NCBI RefSeq assembly: GCF_032399705.1
Contig: NZ_CP135922.1
Coordinates: forward strand, 4,278,001 to 4,342,000
From: Paenibacillus sp. BIC5C1
Lineage (GTDB): Bacteria > Bacillota > Bacilli > Paenibacillales > Paenibacillaceae
Direction: 5' to 3'
DNA: 64,000 bases
Shown here in pieces: positions 35,587 through 44,602 of this stretch (the stretch's first letter is position 1; each line of letters opens with the position of its first letter). Below the pieces are notes generated by a model. That model was not told the origin of the DNA. It searched no databases and saw nothing but the letters and a program-made list of their open reading frames with translations. The position numbers and the translations under genes are program-made.

Positions 35587-37218
35587 CTATTGTTGCTTGT
35601 TTTCTTTGTACTTCTTATATGTGTCATTGGAAAGCTGCATATACTGAGGCAAGCCTTGGCTCTCCAGCTCTTTTACAAATGCATCAAACTCGGAAAGATT
35701 ACGTTCTCCCAGAATAAATTTAAGCGTATTTTGATCCGAGAAATCCTTGAGCGGTGTACTAAGCAGTGTCACCTGTTCACGATCAATATCTGAGTAAGGA
35801 ATTGGCGGCTCGGCAGGGATCACTTCTTTGATATCTTTCATGTCTTGCTGGAATTTCAGCTCTTCCTCACTAAACATGGAGTGCAACAAGTCTGTCGTTC
35901 CTCCATAGGCAAACACACCACCGGAGAATCCGTAATCAATACGCAAGTCCTTCGTACCTTTTGGATTCAATCCGTTATAGTTCACATCTTCTACCAATTT
36001 ACGAACGCCATCCTGTTTGGTGAAGGTTTCGCCTTCTACTCCCCATTTGGCAAATTCCTGACCTTCATCACTATAGTATAACCAGTCAATAAATTGCATG
36101 GTTGCTTTGAAATTCTCGTTGTCTTTAATTTTCCCGGAAATCATGACACCGTTTTCAAGTCTGGATCCGGACATCAATTGACCTTTTGGACCACCAGGAA
36201 CTGTAATTTTGGCGATGGAGAAATTCCCTTCTCCCAACGTTTTGTTCATATCGTTACGATGAAGCACTACCGTTTGCGAGTTACCGTTAATAATAAAGGA
36301 TTTTCCAGAAACAAACTTTTGAATAGCCTGGTCATCGTCCTGGGTGAAGCTTTCCTTATCCAGCAACCCTTCCGATACAAGCTTGTTAAAGTAAGTTAAC
36401 ATTTCCTTGTATTCCGGTGTAGTCGAAGTGTATACAAATTCATCCTGATCTTCTTTATACGTTAAACCATTTCCAAATCCCCACCCAGCTTTCGTTCCAA
36501 AACTGGTAGCAGCAATATTCAATGTACTGTTAAATTGGAAACGATCTGAGAACGGAGTTGAATCTGGATAGATTTCTTTCAGCTTTTTGGCTGCATCATA
36601 CAATTCGTCCCAAGTTTTTGGAATGGCAATGTTATTTTTCTCAAAAATATCAGTTCTCACAATAAGGGTATAGTCCGGCCAAACCTCTTCATGTAAGCCT
36701 GGGAGTACATAATATTTTCCATCTTCTTGTCGAAGACCCTCAAGTTCATCTTGGAGTCCCCATTTCTCAACCTTATCTTTGAAATTTGGCATCAAATCAA
36801 CATAGTCACTCACGGGCAAAATCGCACCAGAGGATACAAAAGCAGATTCTTCACCCGGATAGGTTTTCGGAATAACCAACGGGGCATCTCCAGAGCTGAT
36901 TAGAAGAGATCTTTTCTGGGAATAGTCACTCATCGGAACGATGGTAGGTTCCAGCGTGACTCCGGTTTTTTCCGTGATTTTTTGAAACAGGAGCCAGTCT
37001 TTTTTGTACGGGTATGCTGGCTGGTCGCTGTACAGAATAGATAGATTAAATGGTTCAGCCGCTTTGAAGGTTTCTCCTACACCGTATGATTCCATGGCCC
37101 CCTTGGATTCTGGCTCAACTTTCTCTCCACCAGCACCACTGCTACATGCTGCCAGAACGACACTCATCATTGTTGCCAATACCATCTTGCCTACAAGCTT
37201 ACGTGGTCTATGTTTCAT
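35587..37218 (-). CDS. Sugar ABC transporter substrate-binding lipoprotein (LplA-like)
   Basis: A 543-residue lipoprotein. The signal peptide ends in the lipobox VLAAC (Cys25), followed by a short Ser/Gly linker. The body is the large periplasmic-binding-protein fold seen in the LplA family of Paenibacillaceae and Bacillus, which work with LplB and LplC/YtcP-type permeases. Its substrate is probably an oligosaccharide. It is the third gene of the operon; no dedicated ATPase is encoded here, so a shared MsmX-type ATPase is likely. Confidence 0.88.
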   Translation of the reverse strand: MKHRPRKLVGKMVLATMMSVVLAACSSGAGGEKVEPESKGAMESYGVGETFKAAEPFNLSILYSDQPAYPYKKDWLLFQKITEKTGVTLEPTIVPMSDYSQKRSLLISSGDAPLVIPKTYPGEESAFVSSGAILPVSDYVDLMPNFKDKVEKWGLQDELEGLRQEDGKYYVLPGLHEEVWPDYTLIVRTDIFEKNNIAIPKTWDELYDAAKKLKEIYPDSTPFSDRFQFNSTLNIAATSFGTKAGWGFGNGLTYKEDQDEFVYTSTTPEYKEMLTYFNKLVSEGLLDKESFTQDDDQAIQKFVSGKSFIINGNSQTVVLHRNDMNKTLGEGNFSIAKITVPGGPKGQLMSGSRLENGVMISGKIKDNENFKATMQFIDWLYYSDEGQEFAKWGVEGETFTKQDGVRKLVEDVNYNGLNPKGTKDLRIDYGFSGGVFAYGGTTDLLHSMFSEEELKFQQDMKDIKEVIPAEPPIPYSDIDREQVTLLSTPLKDFSDQNTLKFILGERNLSEFDAFVKELESQGLPQYMQLSNDTYKKYKENKQQ

Positions 37219-37287
37219 TTAATTCTCCCCCTGCATGTGGTTTAGATTGGCCTTACAATCAAGATGTTGAACTATATCGGGTTAGGA

Positions 37288-38157
37288 TTACTGTTTAACA
37301 GATCCCAACATGATACCGGTTACAAAATATCTTTGAACAAATGGATAAATCGTTAAAATAGGCAAAATGGTGAGTACCATCGTGACCGATTTGATATTTG
37401 CAGAAATTTGAGTCAGATTATCCGCTGAAGCACCAGCCGAAGCACCGCCAGTTGCACCTGCAATCATGTTGCGCAAGTAGATCGTAACGGGAAACAGTTC
37501 CTTTTTGTCGAGATACAGGAAGGCTGGAAACCAGGAGTTCCAATGTCCCACAGCGTAAAACAGAACCATTGTTGCCATGACAGCTTTACTCAGTGGTAGA
37601 ATGATCCGCAACAAAATGCCATACGTATTCAAACCGTCAATAGCTGCCGCTTCCTCAAGCTCTTCAGGCATGTTTTCGAAAAATGATTTCATAATTAACA
37701 TGTTATAGATACTGATTGCACCAGGCACAACCAATGCCCACATCGTATTATTGAAGCCCAGAGAGTTAATCAGAACATAGTTAGGAATCAAACCTCCACT
37801 GAAAAACATCGTGAACACGGCGAACATCGTCAAAAATTTACGTCCCATCAATCTTTTCTTGGATAAGGCATAAGCGAAGATGGTCGTCATGAACATGGAA
37901 ATCAAAGTACCAACAACGGTATATATAATTGTATTTTTGTAGTTGGTCCAGAACATGCTATCGCGTGAGATGGTCTTGTAGGTTTCCACATTAAATCCTC
38001 TTGGGATAATGCTCACCTTGCCTGAATTGATATAAGCCTCGCTGCTGAAAGACTGGGCCACGACATTCAGAAACGGATAGAGCGTGATGAATACCACAAG
38101 CAGCAGAAAGATGGCATTGAAAACTTTAAATACTTTGTATGATTTTGATTCCAGCAT
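37288..38157 (-). CDS. Carbohydrate ABC transporter permease, LplC/YtcP type
   Basis: A 289-residue permease with six predicted helices. The EAA loop that contacts the ATPase is EAAAIDGLNTYGILLRIILPLSKAV near residue 185. The C-terminal GSVKQ ending is typical of YtcP-like permeases. It follows the LplB-like permease by 12 bp and forms the heterodimeric channel with it. Confidence 0.9.
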   Translation of the reverse strand: MLESKSYKVFKVFNAIFLLLVVFITLYPFLNVVAQSFSSEAYINSGKVSIIPRGFNVETYKTISRDSMFWTNYKNTIIYTVVGTLISMFMTTIFAYALSKKRLMGRKFLTMFAVFTMFFSGGLIPNYVLINSLGFNNTMWALVVPGAISIYNMLIMKSFFENMPEELEEAAAIDGLNTYGILLRIILPLSKAVMATMVLFYAVGHWNSWFPAFLYLDKKELFPVTIYLRNMIAGATGGASAGASADNLTQISANIKSVTMVLTILPILTIYPFVQRYFVTGIMLGSVKQ

Positions 38158-38169
38158 ATTGCTCCTCCT

Positions 38170-39132
38170 TTACCACAAGCTTCGTTGTGTCAGTCTGCGT
38201 GAAATTGCATTAACCGAGAATACCAGGATCAGTCCAATAATGGATTCGAACAAACCAATGGCGGTAGCATAGCTAAAATTGCTGGACTGCAAACCTACCC
38301 GGTACAGATAAGTAGAAATCACGTCAGATGTCTCGTAGATCAGCGGATTGTAAAGGAGCAAGATTTTCTCAAATCCAACCGCAAGGAAATTACCCATGTT
38401 CAAAATCAGCAATGTAACGATCGTTGGCAAAATGCCTGGTATGGTTATATGGAGGGTTTGCTTCCAACGGTTCGCACCATCAATCCGCGCAGCCTCATAC
38501 AAAGAATCATCAATTGTTGTTAATGCAGCCAAATATAGAATGGCTCCCCACCCCATACCTTGCCAAACCTCAGAGGTGATATAGATTGTTCTGAACCATT
38601 CCGCACGTTGCATGAAAGGAATGCTGTCTCCAGTAAAGAATGATACCATTCCGTTAATGGAGCCATTAACTGCCGTTAATTGCAGAATCATTCCGGCAAC
38701 GATAACGATGGACAAGAAGTGCGGAAGATACGATGCGGTCTGCACAAACTTTTTGAAACGTTTGCTTTTCACCTCATTCAGCAGCAAAGCAAAAATGATC
38801 GGGACTGGGAAGGTGAAAAGTAACGCAAGTCCACCGAGCATAAGTGTGTTCCCAAATACTTTCCAAAAGGTTGGGTCTTGAATGAACATCTGAAAATACC
38901 TGAATCCAACCCACGTCTCTCCAAAAATACTGCCTCCTGGTACAAATCGTCTAAATGCGATTACATTACCGAGCATGGGCCCATATTTGAAAATAATAAG
39001 ATAGATAATTGGAAGAATTAACAGTGAGTACAGCTGCCAATCTTTGCGAAGCAGTGCTGTAACAGTTCTTAACCTGCTTTCTTTACGTAAAGATGTCATC
39101 GTTAGCGTGGTTTTAGCGGTTTCCGACTCCAT
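38170..39132 (-). CDS. Sugar ABC transporter permease, LplB type
   Basis: A 320-residue permease with a cytoplasmic N-terminus of about 30 residues and six helices. The EAA loop reads EAARIDGANRWKQTLHITIPGI near residue 220, and the C-terminus ends in a basic stretch. It is the first gene of the lplB-lplC-lplA-like operon. A 550-bp upstream region holds the probable promoter and operators. Confidence 0.9.
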   Translation of the reverse strand: MESETAKTTLTMTSLRKESRLRTVTALLRKDWQLYSLLILPIIYLIIFKYGPMLGNVIAFRRFVPGGSIFGETWVGFRYFQMFIQDPTFWKVFGNTLMLGGLALLFTFPVPIIFALLLNEVKSKRFKKFVQTASYLPHFLSIVIVAGMILQLTAVNGSINGMVSFFTGDSIPFMQRAEWFRTIYITSEVWQGMGWGAILYLAALTTIDDSLYEAARIDGANRWKQTLHITIPGILPTIVTLLILNMGNFLAVGFEKILLLYNPLIYETSDVISTYLYRVGLQSSNFSYATAIGLFESIIGLILVFSVNAISRRLTQRSLW

Positions 39133-39165
39133 ATGTTATTTCACTCCGATCCTTAGCTTGATAAA

Positions 39166-39181
39166 ATAAAAGCGTTTTCGA
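39166..39181 (+). promoter_or_regulatory. cre-like CcpA site in the transporter leader
   Basis: ATAAAAGCGTTTTCGA matches the cre core AARCGNWWWC with two flank mismatches. It lies about 35 bp upstream of the lplB-like start, where bound CcpA could act as a roadblock. Confidence 0.4.
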
Positions 39182-39387
39182 TCATTTTTTATCATCTCTT
39201 CTTTTTGTAGAAGACAAGTAATCAGATGCACTTCACCCCCACCTGCAGAATAAACCAAACAAGAAAAATGTAAGCGATATCAATTCTAGGAATCACTAGA
39301 GATACATATCAGATAAGATGCTTACCCTCAATTTCTCACTAACTACTTCATGATGTATTTCCAGAACTAAATGGTTCACTTCGATTA

Positions 39388-39420
39388 TGTAAAGCGCTTA
39401 CAAACGATGTGAAAATTATA
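39388..39420 (-). promoter_or_regulatory. Transporter promoter -10 with overlapping palindromic operator
   Basis: A TATAAT on the minus strand (39415-39420) lacks a good -35. About 12 bp downstream is the palindrome TGTAAGCGCTTTACA (39388-39402). It resembles a cre or other LacI-family operator with one extra base. Placed at roughly +6 to +20 it would block transcription. Confidence 0.5.
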
Positions 39421-39482
39421 GCGAATAACTCCCGCTTCCACTTCATTCAAGTAAGTCAACAGATATTCACTGTATTCATTCG

Positions 39483-39500
39483 CATACTAGTCATACTAGT
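39483..39500. repeat. Tandem 9-bp repeat CATACTAGT
   Basis: Two exact head-to-tail copies, roughly 75-95 bp upstream of the inferred transporter start point. A possible activator site; no partner regulator can be named. Confidence 0.45.
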
Positions 39501-39602
39501 ATGTTAGTTATATTCTAAATCAGCAGTTCTATAATTTCAATAACTTTTAGTAAAAAAAATTGTATTTTGTTATTATAATATGGTTCAAACTGCCCCAAAA
39601 CA

Positions 39603-39658
39603 AAAAAACATTGTTAGGTTTTATGGATAAATTACATCTCATAAACCTAACAATGTTT
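39603..39658 (-). terminator. Terminator of the HAD hydrolase gene
   Basis: A long stem (ACATTGTTAGGTTT and complement) with an approximately 20-base loop is followed on the minus strand by TTTTTTTG. Confidence 0.75.
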
Positions 39659-39682
39659 GAGTAGTACATTAAAAACACGATT

Positions 39683-40498
39683 TTATGATGCACTCATTGA
39701 GAATTCAGCAATGATTCGTTCCAATTCGGATAAATGCTTGATTTGATGGTCAGGCACATACGATTCGGTATTCTCTTTATTCTCACGGTTAATCCAAACA
39801 GATTGAATACCTGCAGACAACGCTCCACGAATATCAGTCGTTAGCTTATCTCCAACCATCATACTTTCCTCAGGTTGAACTCCCAGCTTATTCAATGCGT
39901 GCTCGAAGATCGAAGGATCAGGTTTTCCTTTACCAAACGTACCCGAGATAATAATTTCATCAAAGAAAGGAGCCAATTCAGGAACGCCATCAAGCTTCTC
40001 TTGCTGTAAAGCAGGACAGCCGTTAGTTAAAAGCAAAAGCTTGAACTTCCCTTGTAGATGACTCAACGTTTCCATCGTTTCTTCATAGACATGGGGTCTT
40101 GATCTCCGCTCAGCCCCAAATTGTGAGGCAAGTCGTTCCGCCAGATCTTCACGATCAACACCCAGCTTTAACAAGCCACGATGCCATGATTCTTTTCGAT
40201 ATGCGGGTGCAAGCTGCTCCAACTGGCGAAACTCAGGTTGATCCCCACCCGTGAAGTTGGCCCAAAGACCTTCAAACGGGTTAATCCCAATCATTTTGGT
40301 AAACGTAAAAGTTTCATAGGATTCATACAGATTACGTGCCTCATTACGAACAGCTTCCTCAAGGTCTTCAGGTTTAACACCAGTCTCTTGAGCTGCAATC
40401 AGGCAAGTTTCATGAAAAGCCTCTCGAACACTGCGCTCATCCCACAGTAAAGTATCATCTAGGTCGAACAAAATCGCTTTTAACGCCATTTCGGTCAT
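39683..40498 (-). CDS. HAD-family hydrolase (phosphatase, YjjG/YsaA-like)
   Basis: A HAD phosphatase of about 271 residues with motif I LFDLDDTLLWD, motif II LLLTNGCP, motif III lysine in GKGKPDPSIF and motif IV MVGDKLTTDIRGA. The helical C1 cap lies between motifs I and II. Members act on nucleotides or sugar phosphates; the substrate is not known. Two in-frame ATGs compete (40498 MTEMALKAI and 40489 MALKAI); a GGGGAAG precedes both. The frame extends to 40564 but overlaps the neighbouring gene. Confidence 0.85.
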   Translation of the reverse strand: MTEMALKAILFDLDDTLLWDERSVREAFHETCLIAAQETGVKPEDLEEAVRNEARNLYESYETFTFTKMIGINPFEGLWANFTGGDQPEFRQLEQLAPAYRKESWHRGLLKLGVDREDLAERLASQFGAERRSRPHVYEETMETLSHLQGKFKLLLLTNGCPALQQEKLDGVPELAPFFDEIIISGTFGKGKPDPSIFEHALNKLGVQPEESMMVGDKLTTDIRGALSAGIQSVWINRENKENTESYVPDHQIKHLSELERIIAEFSMSAS

Positions 40499-40517
40499 CT
40501 TCCCCTTTATGCAATAA

Positions 40518-41030
40518 TTACTTTTTCTCGTATGTTTCCACGGTGATCTGATGTGCTTTGGCAAATTTCAGAAGACGTTCAGTGATTGCATCGGTATCAT
40601 AACGATTAAGTAGTTTGGTAAATACCCATCTCTTACCTCGTGCATTATGCTCAATCACAACTGTACCTGGCTCAATTCTGAATTTCACAATATCGTCGAC
40701 TCCAATTGAACGCTCACGGTTCCCTTTTGTCGTCAAAATCCGATTACTTCCTATTTTGACATAAGGGCGACGGAGCATGAAGATGACTGCCAAAAATACA
40801 TATAGCAACATGGTCACCCAGTCCCAAGTGGTCATCGGAGCTTTGACAAGAAATGTACTCATAAAGAGATACAGAAATGCTAGTCCGATCAGGAAAATAG
40901 GAAACAGAAGGCTGCGTCCTTTAAATACGTCCTCACCTGGTGTACCGGAAACCGGTTGACCGCTCTTTTTACGTTGCTGATTCAACTGCTTAGAATTTTT
41001 CCGAACCGTTCTCTCGAACGAACGCGACAT
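40518..41030 (-). CDS. Small two-helix membrane protein of unknown function
   Basis: A 170-residue protein with a basic N-terminus (MSRSFERTVRKNSKQLNQQRKK), two close transmembrane helices at about residues 40-80, and a C-terminal beta-rich cytoplasmic part resembling a PH-like domain (FRIEPGTVVIEHNARGKRWVF). I do not recognise a named function. ATG at 41030 has AAGGGGGA upstream, which I prefer to the longer frame at 41084. It ends 20 bp before the HAD start, so both are probably one transcript. Confidence 0.65.
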   Translation of the reverse strand: MSRSFERTVRKNSKQLNQQRKKSGQPVSGTPGEDVFKGRSLLFPIFLIGLAFLYLFMSTFLVKAPMTTWDWVTMLLYVFLAVIFMLRRPYVKIGSNRILTTKGNRERSIGVDDIVKFRIEPGTVVIEHNARGKRWVFTKLLNRYDTDAITERLLKFAKAHQITVETYEKK

Positions 41031-41120
41031 GAGAATCCCCCTTAGATGTTCTTTGTATCGGCTTACATAACTGTAAACCAACATTTCCCCCTATAATTTG
41101 CAACCTCTAGATAACAGGAA

Positions 41121-41155
41121 GAAACCTAAATATCATATTGATATCATTAGGTTTC
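41121..41155 (-). terminator. Hairpin after the ynzC-like gene
   Basis: A GAAACCTAA/TTAGGTTTC stem lies directly behind the stop codon; the following minus-strand bases (TTCCTG) are a weak T-run. Confidence 0.5.
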
Positions 41156-41156
41156 C

Positions 41157-41366
41157 TTAATGTTTGAGTTTGCCTTGGTGGCCCTGATCGTTCTCGTCAT
41201 CTACAATTTCAATTGAATCCAGTTGTTGTCTGAAATTGCTACGAATGTTATTCAAATAGATTTCTCTAAGCTTGGCACGTTCTGCGAGCTCTTCCTCTGT
41301 CAAGCCAGTGGATTTTTGCTTACGGGCCAATTCATTAATACGTGCTACCAGACTATCTATATCCAA
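41157..41366 (-). CDS. DUF896 family protein (YnzC-like)
   Basis: A 69-residue helical protein with the DUF896 signature: RINELARKQKSTGLTEEELAER near the N-terminus and LREIYLNNIRSNFRQQLDSI in the middle. In B. subtilis the homologue YnzC lies in the LexA-controlled yneA operon, and the same arrangement is seen here. TTG at 41366 has GGAGGGG six bases upstream, which fixes the start. The molecular function is unknown. Confidence 0.85.
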   Translation of the reverse strand: MDIDSLVARINELARKQKSTGLTEEELAERAKLREIYLNNIRSNFRQQLDSIEIVDDENDQGHQGKLKH

Positions 41367-41462
41367 GCTTGTCCCCTCCAAAAATACAAAGTCATATTAA
41401 CTTTGACATGATAAGGGCAGCTTGTCAAGCTGACACGCATTAGTGCGTGTGGATGTGCAGTT

Positions 41463-41840
41463 TTATTCTGTGAATTGAGGCAGTATTAAGACTTGCCCCA
41501 CCTGTATCGAAGTTGAATGAAGTTGATTCACTTTCTTGATTGCTTCTATATATACACGTGTATCCATTGTTTCAGGTTTGTGCTCCAATGATATACTCCA
41601 TAGCGTATCTCCTTGTGAAACTGCCATCTTCCCTCCAGGCAACAAATCGTTCTCATTGCCAGCGAACACAGTGAGTACTGTACTGCATCCAACCAGTATA
41701 ATTAAGCTTACGATTATTAATTTCAAGACCCAAGTTGGGACATTACCTTTTGCAAAAACCTTCTTAAAATTCCTTATGTTAGTTTCAACCACATCTGAAT
41801 GCACCGGTTCGTAAATGCTTTGATAAGTAGAATATCTCAT
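41463..41840 (-). CDS. yneA: YneA-like SOS cell-division inhibitor (membrane LysM protein)
   Basis: A 125-residue protein: a 38-residue cytoplasmic N-terminus, one transmembrane helix at about 40-62 and a C-terminal LysM domain (VSQGDTLWSISLEHK to VGQVLILPQF). This is the YneA layout, an SOS-induced inhibitor that delays septum formation. It is divergent from lexA, with LexA boxes over its promoter, and is followed by the ynzC-like gene. No yneB recombinase gene separates the two, in contrast to B. subtilis. The N-terminal extension is longer than I expect for YneA. Confidence 0.8.
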   Translation of the reverse strand: MRYSTYQSIYEPVHSDVVETNIRNFKKVFAKGNVPTWVLKLIIVSLIILVGCSTVLTVFAGNENDLLPGGKMAVSQGDTLWSISLEHKPETMDTRVYIEAIKKVNQLHSTSIQVGQVLILPQFTE

Positions 41841-41882
41841 TAAATATCGACCTCCAAACGTTTGTTCCTATCCGTTGAAATC

Positions 41883-41911
41883 AATATAACACGAACACTT
41901 GTTTTGTACAA
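41883..41911 (-). promoter_or_regulatory. Promoter of yneA
   Basis: On the minus strand TTGTAC (41906-41911), a 17-bp spacer and TATATT (41883-41888). A LexA box fills the spacer. Confidence 0.65.
41892..41905 (-). promoter_or_regulatory. LexA box 1
   Basis: CGAACACTTGTTTT is a near match to the Gram-positive consensus CGAACNNNNGTTCG. It lies between the -35 and -10 of yneA. Confidence 0.65.
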
Positions 41912-41920
41912 TAACTTTTT

Positions 41921-41934
41921 AGAACAATTGTTCG
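41921..41934 (-). promoter_or_regulatory. LexA box 2
   Basis: On the minus strand CGAACAATTGTTCT, almost a perfect LexA palindrome, about 10 bp upstream of the yneA -35. Confidence 0.8.
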
Positions 41935-42081
41935 CTTTTTTTGTTACATACTACATTCCATTATCTTTCTTCTATTGTAGGGGAACTGTCATTTGCAGTA
42001 TTTGATTAGACGAAAAGAAAATTTTCATTTTTAATTTGCAAAAAAACATTGATTTTATAGCATTTTATTTAGAACTTATGT

Positions 42082-42110
42082 TTGTACGAACGGAGGTTCT
42101 ATGTTATAAT
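42082..42110 (+). promoter_or_regulatory. Promoter of lexA
   Basis: TTGTAC (42082-42087), 17 bp, then TATAAT (42105-42110). Confidence 0.75.
42087..42100 (+). promoter_or_regulatory. LexA box 3, autoregulatory
   Basis: CGAACGGAGGTTCT fills the spacer of the lexA promoter. A weaker AGAACTTATGTTTG lies just upstream at 42071-42084. Confidence 0.8.
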
Positions 42111-42145
42111 TTTCCCAAACGTTACTAAAATGGGGTTGATACGGT

Positions 42146-42772
42146 ATGTCGAAGATATCCAGCAGGCAACAGGCTATTCTGGAGTTTATACGCAATGAAG
42201 TCCGGTTGAAGGGGTATCCTCCTTCCGTACGCGAAATTGGTGAAGCCGTTGGATTGGCCTCCAGCTCTACAGTTCATGGACATCTGGATCGTTTGGAGAA
42301 GAAAGGTCTGATTAGACGTGACCCAACCAAACCAAGAGCCATTGAACTACTTAGCCAGGAAGAGTCAGAGCATTCACATCAGTTTGCTCACAGCGTTGCT
42401 CGCATTCCTGTCGTGGGTAAAGTTACTGCAGGGGTTCCAATCACAGCAACAGAAAATATCGAAGATTACTTCCCTCTTCCTACTCATTATGTAGGCGAAC
42501 AGAAAGTATTTATGCTTTCGGTCGTGGGAGACAGTATGGTTGAAGCAGGCATTGTTAACGGAGACTATGTTATCGTACGTCAGCAGCAAACTGCAGATAA
42601 CGGCGATATCGTAGTAGCCATGACTGAAGACGATGAAGCAACGGTAAAAACGTTCTACAAAGAGAAAGATCATATTCGTCTTCAACCGGAAAATTCGACT
42701 TTTGAACCGTTGCGTTTGAAACACGTTAGCATCCTGGGCAAAGTCATTGGCCTTTTCCGTGATATTCATTAA
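42146..42772 (+). CDS. lexA: LexA repressor, SOS regulator
   Basis: A 208-residue LexA. The N-terminal winged helix has [36 protein letters not shown]. The self-cleavage Ala-Gly bond lies in VTAGVPITA near residue 92. Catalytic Ser is in [11 protein letters not shown] (about 129) and Lys in [10 protein letters not shown] (about 168). It is autoregulated through the box in its promoter and divergent to yneA. Confidence 0.95.
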   Translation: MSKISSRQQAILEFIRNEVRLKGYPPSVREIGEAVGLASSSTVHGHLDRLEKKGLIRRDPTKPRAIELLSQEESEHSHQFAHSVARIPVVGKVTAGVPITATENIEDYFPLPTHYVGEQKVFMLSVVGDSMVEAGIVNGDYVIVRQQQTADNGDIVVAMTEDDEATVKTFYKEKDHIRLQPENSTFEPLRLKHVSILGKVIGLFRDIH

Positions 42773-42816
42773 TATGTATTGAAGTTGTACAGTGGTCTCA
42801 CAATAAGATACTTAAA

Positions 42817-42854
42817 GAGGTTGTCCCCTTGAACGGGACAACCTCTTTTTTCTT
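42817..42854 (+). terminator. Terminator of lexA
   Basis: The GAGGTTGTCCC/GGGACAACCTC hairpin is followed by TTTTTTCTT. It probably also ends transcription from the convergent aldehyde dehydrogenase side. Confidence 0.85.
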
Positions 42855-42884
42855 ATACTACTTATATTGTTCTAAGTTAGTCGA

Positions 42885-44186
42885 TTATTCGCTGCGTTTA
42901 AGAATGCTTTTATGATGAGAGAACACATCAAAACTCTGTTTACCATGGTAGGAACCCATTCCACTTTCCCCTACACCGCCAAACGGGAGATAATGTGATG
43001 TCATATGAGACAAAGTATCATTAATACAACCACCACCAAAAGATACTTGATTCAGAACCTGATTCTGCAGATCCTCATCCTGAGTGAAGAGATATAATGC
43101 CAGTGGTTTTGGACGACGAACAATCTCATCTAACATGGGAGCGAGGTCGGTATACTTAAATACAGGAAGAATTGGACCAAAGATCTCTTCTTGCATCACT
43201 GGGGATTTCCAATCCACTCCCCCCAGAACTGTTGGTTCAATGAGCAGCTGATCACGTTCAGAACGTCCACCGATCATTGCTTTGCCATCTTGGAGCAACA
43301 CCGATAAACGATCAAAGTTACGTGCGTTGACAATGTGCGGAAAATCAGCATTTTTCATCACATCATCTCCAAATTTATCCTGAATTTCTGCACCGATCAA
43401 TTCCATTAATTTGTCATGAACATCCTCATGTACAAGTAAATAATCCGGAGCGACACAGGTTTGACCAGCATTCAGAAATTTACCGCGAACAATGCGCTGA
43501 GCTGCCAGCTTCAAATCCGCATCCTGATGAACAACGACCGGGCTCTTACCACCTAGTTCTAACGTAACTGGAGTCAAATGCTCAGCAGCTGCCTTCATAA
43601 CAATGCGGCCAACACCTGTACTGCCTGTAAAGAAAATATAATCTAACTTTTCTTTCAACAATGCCGTACTCGTCTCCACTTCCCCTTCCATAACTGCCAT
43701 GTACTCACTAGGAAATATCTCATGAATCAGATCATAAGTTAGACGTGACACGGTTGGGGTTAATTCAGACGGCTTAATAATGGCACAGTTACCCGCAGCA
43801 ATGGCTCCAATTAGAGGGCCGAAAGCTAATTGAAACGGATAGTTCCAAGGTGCAATAATAAGAGCAACTCCATAAGGTTCAGGATAAATTAAGCTTGTGC
43901 CATCAGGTATAGCAGAATTTGTAGGCACAGGTTTTGGTGTAGCCCATTCCTCCAAATGTTCCAATGCAAAATCCAGTTCACCCAACACGATCCGAATCTC
44001 AGAGCCATAAGCCTCTGTAGCTGATTTATTTAGATCCGCACGAAGTGCGTCTAGAATACGTTGCTGATACTTCTCAATTCCCTGTCTTAATTGCTGAAGA
44101 GCACGAATACGGTACTCAATAGACTTAGTTTGTCCTGTATAAAAAAATGTCCGCTGTGCGGCAACCAGTTGCTTCTCTTGTTCCAT
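42885..44186 (-). CDS. Aldehyde dehydrogenase, class 3-like (YwdH-like)
   Basis: A 433-residue NAD(P)-dependent aldehyde dehydrogenase. Visible motifs are APWNYPFQL, GNCAIIKPSE, FFTGSTGVGRIV, catalytic Glu in LELGGKSP, catalytic Cys in NAGQTCVAPDY, and EEIFGPILPVF. The C-terminus ends in the PFGGVGESGMGSYHGKQSFDVFSH stretch, typical of short fatty-aldehyde dehydrogenases. It is monocistronic with its own promoter. Confidence 0.92.
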   Translation of the reverse strand: MEQEKQLVAAQRTFFYTGQTKSIEYRIRALQQLRQGIEKYQQRILDALRADLNKSATEAYGSEIRIVLGELDFALEHLEEWATPKPVPTNSAIPDGTSLIYPEPYGVALIIAPWNYPFQLAFGPLIGAIAAGNCAIIKPSELTPTVSRLTYDLIHEIFPSEYMAVMEGEVETSTALLKEKLDYIFFTGSTGVGRIVMKAAAEHLTPVTLELGGKSPVVVHQDADLKLAAQRIVRGKFLNAGQTCVAPDYLLVHEDVHDKLMELIGAEIQDKFGDDVMKNADFPHIVNARNFDRLSVLLQDGKAMIGGRSERDQLLIEPTVLGGVDWKSPVMQEEIFGPILPVFKYTDLAPMLDEIVRRPKPLALYLFTQDEDLQNQVLNQVSFGGGCINDTLSHMTSHYLPFGGVGESGMGSYHGKQSFDVFSHHKSILKRSE

Positions 44187-44238
44187 ATTAACATCTCCAA
44201 TTAATTGTTCAAAATTTAATTTCTAAAAATATAAATGA

Positions 44239-44267
44239 ATTATAACGCATTTATATGAAACTATCAA
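44239..44267 (-). promoter_or_regulatory. Promoter of the aldehyde dehydrogenase gene
   Basis: On the minus strand TTGATA (44262-44267), 17 bp, TATAAT (44239-44244). Confidence 0.7.
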
Positions 44268-44573
44268 CATATAGATACTGTAAAAATAGAGCAAAGAATT
44301 AAAACATACTCTCGCTTCAACGATATGGTCATATTTTAATTAACCATTCTATTTCTTATTGACTACATAAAAAGCCTTAACACTAATATGCCAAAACTTA
44401 TGCTACGAATGCCAGCTTCCTCTTAACATTCTTATTCCCTTCCCCGTTTTAGTCAAACATGATGTATCCATCCTTCCAAATGGTGGGCACGTGTTCTGTC
44501 TATATTTTCTCTTCCTGAATTTTTTCTTCATTATATGAGGGATCCACACTGACATCACTTTATTAAAATTGGA

Positions 44574-44602
44574 TTGACAAATAAAGAGGGCATTGTTATA
44601 AT
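44574..44602 (+). promoter_or_regulatory. Consensus promoter of the acetyltransferase gene, with flanking dyad
   Basis: TTGACA (44574-44579), 17 bp, TATAAT (44597-44602): a perfect sigma-A consensus. An inverted repeat GAGGGC (44586-44591)/GCCCTC (44604-44609) brackets the -10 box and could be an operator. Confidence 0.85.

Larger units (their letters stand above)
39133..39682. other. 550-bp regulatory gap upstream of the sugar transporter
   Basis: No gene is supported. It contains the transporter promoter with an overlapping operator-like palindrome, a cre-like site near the transporter start, a tandem 9-bp repeat, and at its right end the terminator of the HAD gene. Base composition is strongly AT-rich in 39480-39600. 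Confidence 0.6.
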
